Assembly: GCA_017545535.1 (NCBI GenBank)
Contig: JAFWMS010000014.1
Coordinates: forward strand, 20,742 to 84,741
Direction of reading: 5' to 3'
DNA length: 64,000 bases
From: Clostridia bacterium
GTDB lineage: Bacteria; Bacillota; Clostridia; Christensenellales; CAG-138
Shown in pieces: positions 1 through 7,391 of this stretch. The position numbers were made by a program, and so were the translations under genes. Position 1 is the stretch's first letter. Every line of letters begins with the position of its first letter. The notes under the pieces were generated by a model. The model ran no database searches and was not told the origin of the DNA. It saw only the letters and a list, made by a program, of their open reading frames with translations.

Positions 1-1741
1 TGGACTTCTCCGTGTAGGAATAAGTCCCTTTCACGTACTTGAATATGGCGTAGGCCTTTTGACCCAGGGTCATGTCGTCCGTCACCAGGGAGGCAAGGAC
101 CTCCTCCGCCTTGGCGTCCAGCTCCTCGTCGGATACGCCGGGCCGGATGAAGGTGAGGACGATGGTCCGGCTGGCACTGTTCCCCGCCCGGTCCGTGGCG
201 GTGAAGACCACCCGATATTTCCCCGCCTTATAGATATCCACGGCGGAGTTGTTCACGGTGAGGAGGATGTCCTCCTGCTCGTCGGCGTTGTCCGTGGCCC
301 ACACCTGGGAGAAGTAGGAGACCGCCTCCCCCAGATACACGTACCGGGTGCTGGTGCCGAAGATCTTGGGCGGCTCCGTGTCCGGCACGACGTCCACCAC
401 CCCCGAGATCTCGGTCCGGTTTCCCCCCAGGTCCACCGCCTCGATGGTCACGGGCTGGGCGCCCGTTCTCGTCCAGTCGGGTGACTCCAGGTAGGTATAG
501 GTGAGCTTCGTCTCGTCCTCCGCCAGATCCAGGAGCGCCTCCGGAACCTGGGGATGATCGAGATACCCGAAAAGCCGCTTCGGGAAGGCCAAAACAGGGG
601 CCACGGTGTCCACCACGTAGAGCCGCTGGATGCAGGGCACCTCGTCCACCTCGGCCAGAATATCGTAGCAGCCGGGGACCTTGGGCACGAACCGGGCCAC
701 CATGATCTCCCCCGAAAACCGGCCGTCCAGGGCCTGCTGGGCCTCCTCGATGTCCTTGCCGGTGAGGAAGTGGCGGCTGGCCTCCCAGGTGAGGGGCATG
801 AGATCGGAGACGAGCACGCTCACCGTGCCGCTGGTCCGGTTGCCGCCGGCGTCCGTCACGACCACGGTCACCGGCTGATAGCCGTTCACGGTCCAGTCCG
901 GAGCGGGGTCAAAGGCGAAGGTCAGGGCGGTCACGTCCCGGGCGGATCTGACCAGGCTTTCCGGCGTCAGGGACTCTCCCCGCTTCGTGAAGGCCACCTC
1001 CTCAAAGGTGCAGACCGGCGGCACCGTGTCCCGGACCACCAGGGCCGTTTCGAAGGGCTCCCCCTCCGCTTCCAACGACAAAGCGTAGACCCCCGGCACG
1101 GTGGTGTCCACGGTGGCCGGGTCCGTGATAAAGCGGCCCGTCATGGTGTCGTTGGACATAAAGGCGTCGATGGGCGGCACGTCCTCCCCCGCCTCGATGG
1201 TCACCTTGGGCACGGCGCCCACGATGACGCAGCTGGTTTCCACATAGCCCACGTTCCCGGACAGGTCCTCCAGCCGGATCTTCACGGGCCACTCCCCCGC
1301 CTTGTGGAATTCGGGCGCCGTCTCGAAGGTCACGGCGACCAGCTGCTGGTCCACAAGATCCGTCAGAAAACCGTCGGGACCAAGCTCCTCGTCCACGCCC
1401 AGCACCTGGGGGATGCCCTTGGCCTGGGGGGCGGTGGTGTCCCTGAGTTGTACCTGAGCGATGCGGGGGCCGTCCCTGCCCGCCACCAATACCCAATGGT
1501 CGGCGGGCTTTGTCCAGTCGATCCGGTCCGTGTCGAAGCACCAGCGGCCCTCGCCCCCGTCCTTCATAAGGGCGGAGGGGGGCGGACAGCTCCCGGAAAG
1601 CTCACAGACCGTCACCTGCCGGACCTGCCGATAGAGCCAATGGTAGCCGCCGATGGGCAGCGCCACCAATAGCAGGAGCCCCTCCAGCAAAAGCCAGAGC
1701 CAGCGGGATCTATGCGCTTGTCGCTCCTCGGTTTGCTCCAC
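1..1741 (-). CDS. Membrane-anchored Ig-like / transglutaminase-like surface protein (3' end outside window)
   Basis: The frame is open from a GTG at 1741 down to base 1, so 580 codons are visible and the C-terminus is missing. I chose the GTG because GGAGG lies 8-12 bases upstream; the nearby ATG at 1755 is in another frame. Residues ~10-30 form one hydrophobic segment, probably a signal anchor. A string of beta-rich repeats follows, each ending in phrases such as VVDTVAPV, VRDTVPPV and VPDTEPP, typical of bacterial Ig-like/DUF5011-type domains. The last visible residues (KAYAIFKYVKGTYSYTEKS) match the start of a transglutaminase-like core, whose Cys-His-Asp triad would lie beyond the edge. 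Likely an exported cell-surface protein; function unknown. Confidence 0.75.
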   Translation of the reverse strand, partial: MEQTEERQAHRSRWLWLLLEGLLLLVALPIGGYHWLYRQVRQVTVCELSGSCPPPSALMKDGGEGRWCFDTDRIDWTKPADHWVLVAGRDGPRIAQVQLRDTTAPQAKGIPQVLGVDEELGPDGFLTDLVDQQLVAVTFETAPEFHKAGEWPVKIRLEDLSGNVGYVETSCVIVGAVPKVTIEAGEDVPPIDAFMSNDTMTGRFITDPATVDTTVPGVYALSLEAEGEPFETALVVRDTVPPVCTFEEVAFTKRGESLTPESLVRSARDVTALTFAFDPAPDWTVNGYQPVTVVVTDAGGNRTSGTVSVLVSDLMPLTWEASRHFLTGKDIEEAQQALDGRFSGEIMVARFVPKVPGCYDILAEVDEVPCIQRLYVVDTVAPVLAFPKRLFGYLDHPQVPEALLDLAEDETKLTYTYLESPDWTRTGAQPVTIEAVDLGGNRTEISGVVDVVPDTEPPKIFGTSTRYVYLGEAVSYFSQVWATDNADEQEDILLTVNNSAVDIYKAGKYRVVFTATDRAGNSASRTIVLTFIRPGVSDEELDAKAEEVLASLVTDDMTLGQKAYAIFKYVKGTYSYTEKS

Positions 1742-1769
1742 GGCCGTGCCTCCATAAAAATACGTTCAT

Positions 1770-1798
1770 ATCATAAAAGAAAACACGTCCCTTGTCAA
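1770..1798 (-). promoter_or_regulatory. Sigma-A promoter for the Ig-like/transglutaminase gene
   Basis: On the minus strand TTGACA (1793-1798) is followed after exactly 17 bases by TATGAT (1770-1775). The GTG start lies about 30 bases downstream. Confidence 0.7.
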
Positions 1799-1884
1799 TA
1801 AATCCCCAACATATGGGTTGTAAAAACAGGCCGCCGATGCGAAGGACAGATCGCCTACGGCGGCTTGACGCCCTGAGGCGGGAA

Positions 1885-1913
1885 TTGATTTTACCAGTGC
1901 GGTCTGATATACT
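1885..1913 (+). promoter_or_regulatory. Sigma-A promoter for the GNAT gene
   Basis: TTGATT (1885-1890), 17-base spacer, TATACT (1908-1913). The GNAT start is 65 bases downstream. The 237-base gap 1742-1978 holds this promoter and the divergent one, and nothing else I recognise. Confidence 0.65.
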
Positions 1914-1978
1914 GCGCCCGTGGGCCTATGCTTCAGAATGCCGGCCCTGCGCGAGAAAGTGGTGGAAAGGAAACAAAC

Positions 1979-2842
1979 ATGGACTACAGAATTGAGAATC
2001 TGACCGAGGAAGAAGCCGCCTATATCGGCGAACGGATACGCGAGATCGTGCCCCATGAAGTGGACGCGGACGAAGAGGATTTCGTGCTCAAAATCGAGAA
2101 CGAGACCGGCGAGATCATCGGTGGCTGTATCGCCGAAGCGTACGAATACGGCTGGTCGAGAGTGCTTCTGGGCAGCCTTTGGGTGGACGAGCGCTATCGG
2201 CATCGCGGGATCGGCTCCATGATCCTCCGCGAGGTCGAGCGTATCGCCAAAGGGAAGGGCTGCCGGGTCGTTACCCTGGGCACCGCCAGCTTCATGGCGA
2301 GGCCGTTCTACGAAAAACACGGCTACACGGTCTTTACGACGGTGAAAAAGGCGAACGGCTATCTCAGTTATTCCCTGGTCAAGCATCTCGACCGGGACAC
2401 GCCGGAATATGTGCCGACGAACAACAGCGGTACGCGCTTCACCGTTTCCTTCGGCGACGAGGACGACGCGAAGGTCATCGAAAACGGACTCGACGCATAC
2501 AGCGAAGCCTATGAGCCGGAATACGAAAGCATCGGGTTTACTAAGAAGCTGGTGGACAAGGACGGCAAATTTAGGGCAGGCGTGATCGCCAACGCAAATA
2601 AGGGCGCCTACGGCTTCGTGGATGCCCTGTTCGTGGAAGAGCCCTTGCGGCGTCAAGGGCTGGGCACGTATCTTTTGAAGGAAGCGGAAGCCTTCGCAAA
2701 GGAAAACGGCGCGCCCATGGTCATGACCAACGCTGGCGACTGGAACGTGGATTTTTTCCGAAAGAACGGGTATTTAGTCGGAGGCGAACTCAAAGACGTG
2801 CCCCAAGGGCACGACTGCTACGAGCTCTATAAAACGGTTTGA
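1979..2842 (+). CDS. Tandem GNAT-family N-acetyltransferase
   Basis: A 287-residue protein with two GNAT folds. The N-terminal half carries the acetyl-CoA motif A (RHRGIGSMIL) followed by FYEKHGY; the C-terminal half repeats the pattern (RRQGLGTYLL, then FFRKNGY). Both R/Q-x-x-G-x-G/A loops look intact, so both halves could bind acetyl-CoA. The start at 1979 is supported by GGAAAGGA about 8 bases upstream; an in-frame ATG at 1928 lacks a ribosome site and would add 17 residues unlike the family. It sits alone behind its own promoter. The acceptor substrate cannot be told. Confidence 0.85.
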   Translation: MDYRIENLTEEEAAYIGERIREIVPHEVDADEEDFVLKIENETGEIIGGCIAEAYEYGWSRVLLGSLWVDERYRHRGIGSMILREVERIAKGKGCRVVTLGTASFMARPFYEKHGYTVFTTVKKANGYLSYSLVKHLDRDTPEYVPTNNSGTRFTVSFGDEDDAKVIENGLDAYSEAYEPEYESIGFTKKLVDKDGKFRAGVIANANKGAYGFVDALFVEEPLRRQGLGTYLLKEAEAFAKENGAPMVMTNAGDWNVDFFRKNGYLVGGELKDVPQGHDCYELYKTV

Positions 2843-2915
2843 AGAGGCCCCTCGGTTGCCAAGGGACAAAAAAGAGGGTAACTGAGAAAAACACGGGATA
2901 AAGGAGAGAAAAGCC

Positions 2916-3060
2916 ATGCCCTGCACCACCATTTTGGTCGGCAAGAAAGCCAGCGACGACGGGTTCCCCCATGATCGCCCGGACCGACGACGCCCTCGGC
3001 CAGATCCTGCTCAAGGCCAGTGAGCGCATGAAGAACGGGTACGATCGGGCAGATAATTGA
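2916..3060 (+). pseudogene. Remnant of a C69-family (PepD-like) dipeptidase gene
   Basis: After a good ribosome site (AAGGAGA, 2901-2907) the frame begins MPCTTILVGKKASDDG, the hallmark N-terminus of peptidase family C69, whose Cys3 becomes the catalytic nucleophile. A run of five C at about 2970 shifts the frame; reading through it restores PMIARTDD, then jumps at once to a C-terminal-like end (KASERMKNGYDRADN, stop at 3060). About 90% of a normal ~500-residue gene is missing, so this is an internal deletion plus a frameshift. The reading is by eye from the family signature. Confidence 0.6.
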
Positions 3061-3080
3061 GGTTAGGAATATGAAAACGG

Positions 3081-3217
3081 ACCGCTTTTCTTGAAAGAAA
3101 AGCGGTACAAAAGAGCTTTACTGGGGAGTATCGCTTGCGTGGTGCTCCCCCTTACTATTCTCAAGCTTCTCTTTTTTGCGCCGCTTTTTTCCTCTTCACC
3201 GAAGAGAAAAAAGCGGC
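3081..3217. repeat. Palindromic repeats left of the cupin gene
   Basis: Two hairpins with the same core lie here: ACCGCTTTTC/GAAAAGCGGT (3081-3106) and GCCGCTTTTTT/AAAAAAGCGGC (3180-3217). Between them GGGGAGTATCGC (3123-3134) recurs at 3701-3712 on the other side of the cupin gene. Either can act as a terminator; the shared core suggests an intergenic repeat family. Confidence 0.6.
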
Positions 3218-3220
3218 AGC

Positions 3221-3250
3221 TTGACAGCAGGTCCGTTCCCTTCGTATACT
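3221..3250 (+). promoter_or_regulatory. Sigma-A promoter for the cupin gene
   Basis: TTGACA (3221-3226), 18-base spacer, TATACT (3245-3250); the start codon is 30 bases downstream. Confidence 0.65.
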
Positions 3251-3279
3251 AAGAAAAAACAGCAAAGGAGCGCAGCGCC

Positions 3280-3630
3280 ATGATCCGCAGAAGCAGCGAA
3301 CGCATCATCGAAAAACCCCAGCACAAGTTCGGCGCCCCGGGGTTCATCACGGTTCAAAACCTCATCAACGACCCGGACGAGCTCAACGGCAAGGGCCGCC
3401 TTTTCTCTCACACCGTCATCCTGCCCGGCCACGGCATCGGCTACCACGTCCACGCCGGCGACAGCGAGATCTACTACATCCTCAGCGGCCGGGGCGAGTA
3501 CAACGACAACGGCACCCTGACCACCGTCTCCGCCGGGGACGTGACCTTCTGCCCGCCCGGGGAGGGCCACGGGGTCACCTGCATGGGCGAGGAGCCCTTG
3601 GAGCTCATCGCGCTGATCTTGTACGAGTAA
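3280..3630 (+). CDS. Small single-domain cupin protein
   Basis: A 116-residue cupin. Motif 1 reads GIGYHVHAGDSEIYYILSG, giving the two metal-binding His plus Glu of the HxH..E pattern; motif 2 reads GDVTFCPPGEGHG with the fourth ligand His. One beta-barrel domain fills the chain, so it is probably a metal-dependent isomerase, dioxygenase or sugar/metabolite-binding protein; the substrate cannot be inferred. AAAGGAG precedes the ATG. The gene has its own promoter and hairpin terminators on both sides, so it is monocistronic. Confidence 0.85.
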   Translation: MIRRSSERIIEKPQHKFGAPGFITVQNLINDPDELNGKGRLFSHTVILPGHGIGYHVHAGDSEIYYILSGRGEYNDNGTLTTVSAGDVTFCPPGEGHGVTCMGEEPLELIALILYE

Positions 3631-3637
3631 TGTTTTT

Positions 3638-3770
3638 GCCGCTTTTTCTTTTCAGTGAAAAGAAAAAGCGGCGGAAAAAGAAAAGCTCACCGGATAGAAA
3701 GGGGAGTATCGCACAAACAATACTCCCCAGCAAAGTTCTTTGGAACCACCTTTCTTTCAGGAAAGGTGGT
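3638..3770. repeat. Palindromic repeats right of the cupin gene (includes terminator)
   Basis: A strong hairpin of the GCCGCTTTTT/AAAAAGCGGC type spans 3638-3672, directly after the cupin stop. GGGGAGTATCGC recurs at 3701-3712, and a second perfect 10-bp stem (ACCACCTTTC/GAAAGGTGGT) lies at 3745-3770 just before the stop of the convergent nitroreductase gene. Confidence 0.6.
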
Positions 3771-3787
3771 CTGCTTTTACTACAACC

Positions 3788-4597
3788 TTAAATGAATACG
3801 GACGCTATATACTCCACGCCCTCCGGGGCCGGGATGACCGGGTCCTCCACCGCCACTGCGGCCTCGCGGCCCATGGCTTGGGCGCCCAGGACGAAGTGGC
3901 AGAGGGCGATGCCCATGTCGATCTTCTGCAAGTCCCCCACGACCTCGCTGACGTACCCCTTGTCGTGCTTGAGATAGAAATGGAACCGCCCCTCCCGGAG
4001 CACCAGCCGCCAGGGCTGCTTGTTCACCGCCGACGGCGCCCAGCGGACCAGCTCCAGCACCTCGCCCCAGGGCTCCAGTGCCTTGCCGGCCAGGGGCGTC
4101 GAAAAGTCCCCGTCAAAGAACAGCCGCTCCCCGGGCAGCCGTCCGTCCGCGCCCACGCCCCGGCGCATGATCGTCTCCCGAAGGGACCGCTTGCCCGCCG
4201 CATACCCCAGGGGGCTCACGCAGGGCATCCGCTCCCCCGCCTCCAGGCCTGCGGCCTTCTCGAACAGCTCCCGCTTCATGGTCCCGCCGATCCACACGGA
4301 GCCCAGTCCCAGGGACCAGGCAAAGAGCAGCAGCTCCTCCATGGCGAACCCGAAGGCCACGTCCCCATAGGGGACCTTGTCCACCTTCCCCGCCACGTAT
4401 AGAGGCTCCCCGGTCAGCACGGGGCTGGAGAGCCCCTTCTCCTTGGCGTCCAAAAAGACGAACCGCACCGGGATGCCGAAGGGGTTTTGTATCCGGTCGG
4501 CGAATCCCTTCACCTTCTCCAGCGTCTCCGCCTCGATGGGCCGCCCGTCGTAGCTCCGCACGCTCCTGCGCGCCAGCATGGTTTCGGCTGTGATCAT
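3788..4597 (-). CDS. Nitroreductase-family protein (FMN-dependent)
   Basis: A 269-residue protein opening with the family signature ARRSVRSYDGRPI, where the Arg-Ser-x-Arg cluster binds the FMN phosphate. RWAPSAVNKQPWRLV (residues ~190-205) is the second FMN-contact motif, and GDVAFGFAMEELLLFAWSLGLGSVWIGG is the dimer helix plus glycine turn. Such enzymes reduce nitro groups, quinones or flavins with NAD(P)H; the natural substrate here is unknown. The unusual length (typical ~200) comes from an inserted middle region. CAGGAGGGA precedes the ATG and a promoter lies at 4630-4657. Confidence 0.85.
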   Translation of the reverse strand: MITAETMLARRSVRSYDGRPIEAETLEKVKGFADRIQNPFGIPVRFVFLDAKEKGLSSPVLTGEPLYVAGKVDKVPYGDVAFGFAMEELLLFAWSLGLGSVWIGGTMKRELFEKAAGLEAGERMPCVSPLGYAAGKRSLRETIMRRGVGADGRLPGERLFFDGDFSTPLAGKALEPWGEVLELVRWAPSAVNKQPWRLVLREGRFHFYLKHDKGYVSEVVGDLQKIDMGIALCHFVLGAQAMGREAAVAVEDPVIPAPEGVEYIASVFI

Positions 4598-4629
4598 GGT
4601 TTTTTCCCTCCTGTTGGGCCTTTTTCCCT

Positions 4630-4657
4630 ATTATGACAGCCTGAGCCGCCTTGTCAA
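4630..4657 (-). promoter_or_regulatory. Sigma-A promoter for the nitroreductase gene
   Basis: Minus strand TTGACA (4652-4657), 16-base spacer, CATAAT (4630-4635), 33 bases before the ATG. Confidence 0.6.
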
Positions 4658-4662
4658 GAAAA

Positions 4663-4691
4663 AAAGACGCCCGGTGGAACCAAGCGTCTTT
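4663..4691 (-). terminator. Rho-independent terminator of the DUF3798 ABC operon
   Basis: Stem AAAGACGC/GCGTCTTT with a 13-base loop, followed on the minus strand by a run of seven T. It lies directly after the DUF6672-like gene. Confidence 0.75.
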
Positions 4692-4701
4692 CGTCCATAG
4701 G

Positions 4702-5190
4702 TCAGCCCTCCGGCGGTGCCTCGGAATCGGTGCTGAAGCCGAACTCGTCCGTGGAGATCTCCTCCTCCTCGGGAGCGGGTTCCGCCTCCGCCGAGGAGAC
4801 GAACTCCGTCAGATAGGCCTCCTGAGGCAGCCCGCTCAGATACCCGGGCAGGTTGATGATGATGCCGTCCATGGAATAGGGGAGCTTGAGCTCGATCTCC
4901 TGGGTCTCCTCGGCCCCCTTCTTTTCCTTGGTGATGACCAGGGTCAGCTTGCAGGTCTGGCCGATGTTGGTGGCCATGCCGCGCTCCCGCTTGTTGAGCT
5001 TGGCCACCTTTTCGCCGTTCTTCAGGATCTCGATCTTGTACAGAGCGGAATAGGTCTGGCCCTCGTACTCCAAAGTCTTGTTGTCCAGATACACGGTGTG
5101 CCCCCGGCCCACGATGAACATGAGCCCGGCGATGAGCACCAGCAGCAGCACCGCGCCTGCGCGAAAGAGAAGTTTACGCGTCTTGTTCAT
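4702..5190 (-). CDS. DUF6672-like membrane-anchored protein of the ABC operon
   Basis: A 162-residue protein with one N-terminal membrane segment (residues ~9-28) and an extracytoplasmic beta-rich part that includes GHTVYLDNKTLEYEG, ending in an acidic, Glu/Pro-rich tail. I assign it to the DUF6672 type because this kind of short anchored protein closes DUF3798-ATPase-permease-permease operons. Its start overlaps the stop of the second permease by four bases (ATGA), so it is translationally coupled. A role as accessory or assembly subunit of the importer is inference; no catalytic motif is visible. Confidence 0.65.
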   Translation of the reverse strand: MNKTRKLLFRAGAVLLLVLIAGLMFIVGRGHTVYLDNKTLEYEGQTYSALYKIEILKNGEKVAKLNKRERGMATNIGQTCKLTLVITKEKKGAEETQEIELKLPYSMDGIIINLPGYLSGLPQEAYLTEFVSSAEAEPAPEEEEISTDEFGFSTDSEAPPEG

Positions 5191-6305
5191 TTGGCTGCCT
5201 CCTCCATCTGCTCCTGCTGGAGCTGCAATCCCATTTGACTCTTCTGCCGGCGCTTCTTTGTCTCGTACATGATGAGCGAGAGGGTGATGACGCCATAGGA
5301 GACGAAGACGCGGAAGTATTCACCGATCATGGAGTCGCCGGTGATCTGGGCGCCGGCCTTGGGCGCCACGATGAACATGGTGTGGAAGAGGATGACCCCC
5401 AGAAACACGTTTCCGATGGACGCCTTATCCACCGATGCGCCGCCCACCAGCAGCGCGGCGATGCAGAACATGCCGATCTGGGAGTGGGAGCTGTAGGTGG
5501 CGATGTTGCCCATGTTCTGCAGGTAAATCACCATGCCGAACCCGGCCAGCACCGTGGAGATGATGATGGAGATGATCCTGGTCCGCTCCACGTTGATGCC
5601 CGCGTCCCGGGCCACGTTCATATCCTGGCCCACGGCCCGCATGTCCTGGCCCAGCTTGGTCTTGCGGAACCAAACGATGAACAGGCACAGGACCCCGATG
5701 ATGAGGAAGGTCAGCACCGGGATCTTGACGCCGCCCACGCGGACGGCCAGCAGGTTATCGAGGCACTGCCGCATATTCAGTAGCGACACCGTGTTCCGGA
5801 TGCCGTAGCCCCGGGGCAGCTTCACAGAGAAGTGCTTGATGGGGATGATGGAGCCCATCATGTACAGCACGATCAGCTGATAGATGCCGTTCATGAAGAA
5901 GCTGATGATGTAGCTGGTGATCATCTCCCGGCCCTTGGCCATGTTCAGGATCTTGCCGCAGAAAGCGCCTAGGAGCACCGAGATGGGGATCGATAGGATC
6001 ATGGCGAGAATCACGCCCGGGATGCCCCAGATCTGCCAGTCGGACACGAAGATCAGCGCGATCTCGCCGGCCATGGCACCCAGCGTCATGCCGAAGTTCA
6101 AGCCCATGCCGGACATGATGGGGATGAGCAGGGCCAGGATCAGGAAGATGTTCCGCCCCATGCGGGTGATGATCTCGTTGAGCAGATAGCTGAAGGAGAA
6201 TCCGGAGAGGGGGATACAGAACACGCAGATCAGCACAAACATGATGGGGACGGTGTTGTCCCGCACGAAGGTGAGTAATTTCGTGCCAAAGCTCTTGTTT
6301 TTCAT
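5187..6305 (-). CDS. ABC transporter permease 2 (RbsC/BPD_transp_2 family)
   Basis: A 372-residue integral membrane protein with about ten hydrophobic helices. GLNFGMTLGAMAGEIAL and LLVGGASVDKASIGNVFLG are the conserved glycine-rich segments of the ribose/nucleoside-type permease family; VGQDMNVARDAGINVERTR is the cytoplasmic coupling loop that touches the ATPase. It overlaps the partner permease by four bases at the start and the DUF6672-like gene by four at the stop. The pair form the heterodimeric channel; the substrate is not identifiable. Confidence 0.85.
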   Translation of the reverse strand: MKNKSFGTKLLTFVRDNTVPIMFVLICVFCIPLSGFSFSYLLNEIITRMGRNIFLILALLIPIMSGMGLNFGMTLGAMAGEIALIFVSDWQIWGIPGVILAMILSIPISVLLGAFCGKILNMAKGREMITSYIISFFMNGIYQLIVLYMMGSIIPIKHFSVKLPRGYGIRNTVSLLNMRQCLDNLLAVRVGGVKIPVLTFLIIGVLCLFIVWFRKTKLGQDMRAVGQDMNVARDAGINVERTRIISIIISTVLAGFGMVIYLQNMGNIATYSSHSQIGMFCIAALLVGGASVDKASIGNVFLGVILFHTMFIVAPKAGAQITGDSMIGEYFRVFVSYGVITLSLIMYETKKRRQKSQMGLQLQQEQMEEAAK

Positions 6306-7381
6306 TTGCTCGCCTCCGTTTTTCTGGTCAGCGCGTAGAGGATCATGCCCTGCGAGGCGACGACGCGGATGACCTCGCTCATATCCATATGGATCATGTT
6401 GTTCATGACCGTGGGGGTCATGGTGACGATGCCCTGGAACAGGAAGGTGCCGATGATCACGTTGGCGATAGACGCCTTGTTCACGGACGCGCCGCCGATC
6501 AGGATAGCTGACACGGCAGGCAGCGCCATGTAGAAGGGCGCCATGTACAGCTGGATAAAGCCGAAGCCCTGTTCATACACCAGGATGCCGATGGCCGCGA
6601 GCCAGGTGGAGATCACCACGGACAAAAGCCGCATCTTATCCACGTTCACGCCGGCCGCCCTGGCGAAAGTGGGGTTGGACCCCACGGCGGTCATGGCCGT
6701 GCCGGTCTTGGTGTGGAGGAACGCCCACATGGCGAAGGCCAGCAGCGCGAAGAACAGCAGCGTCCCGGTGGGGATGGAGAGAGAACCGATGTTGATCTGG
6801 AGGAAGTTGGCCAGGACCTTGTCGTAGAACCCCTCCAGGGAGATGGTGGTACGCAAGCCCTTGCCCGCGAAGCCCCAGACCATGGTCGGGCTATGGTAGG
6901 GCAGCAGGAGCCAGAGCATGCACATGAAGGACACGGAGGAGAACCCCACATAGGTGGCGATCATCATCTCGCCGCCCTTGATCTTGTTGAGGAGCCATCC
7001 GTAGCCAGCGCCCAGGACGATGGCGATGGGCGTGGCGATGAGGATGGCCATCAAAAAGCTCATGCCCCCCGTGAACCCGAACTCGATGGAGAGGGTGGCG
7101 CCCAAAAGGCCCGAGATGATGCCCAGGGGCAAACCGAAGTTCAACCCGCAGCCCGAGTGGATCATGGGCACCATGGCCAGGACCATGATGGCGTTCCAGC
7201 TGAAGCGGTTGATGGTGTTGCTGATCTGCATCCAGAAGCCGGCGCCCACGAAGGGGGCGGCGATGTACAGCATCAGCAGGAAGGCCGCGATGATCAGCCG
7301 GGGCAGGCCGAAGCTGTTAACGAAGCCGCGAAGCCGCTCACGCAGCGTTGGATTGGTGGAAGTATATAATGGTTCGTTCAT
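6302..7381 (-). CDS. ABC transporter permease 1 (RbsC/BPD_transp_2 family)
   Basis: A 359-residue paralogue of the next gene. GLNFGLPLGIISGLLGATL and ILIGGASVNKASIANVIIG match the same conserved positions, and VGSNPTFARAAGVNVDKMR is the coupling loop. It starts 10 bases after the ATPase stop and overlaps permease 2 by ATGA. Two distinct permeases with one double ATPase make a full importer without other loci. Confidence 0.85.
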   Translation of the reverse strand: MNEPLYTSTNPTLRERLRGFVNSFGLPRLIIAAFLLMLYIAAPFVGAGFWMQISNTINRFSWNAIMVLAMVPMIHSGCGLNFGLPLGIISGLLGATLSIEFGFTGGMSFLMAILIATPIAIVLGAGYGWLLNKIKGGEMMIATYVGFSSVSFMCMLWLLLPYHSPTMVWGFAGKGLRTTISLEGFYDKVLANFLQINIGSLSIPTGTLLFFALLAFAMWAFLHTKTGTAMTAVGSNPTFARAAGVNVDKMRLLSVVISTWLAAIGILVYEQGFGFIQLYMAPFYMALPAVSAILIGGASVNKASIANVIIGTFLFQGIVTMTPTVMNNMIHMDMSEVIRVVASQGMILYALTRKTEASK

Positions 7382-7391
7382 GCTGTCCTCC

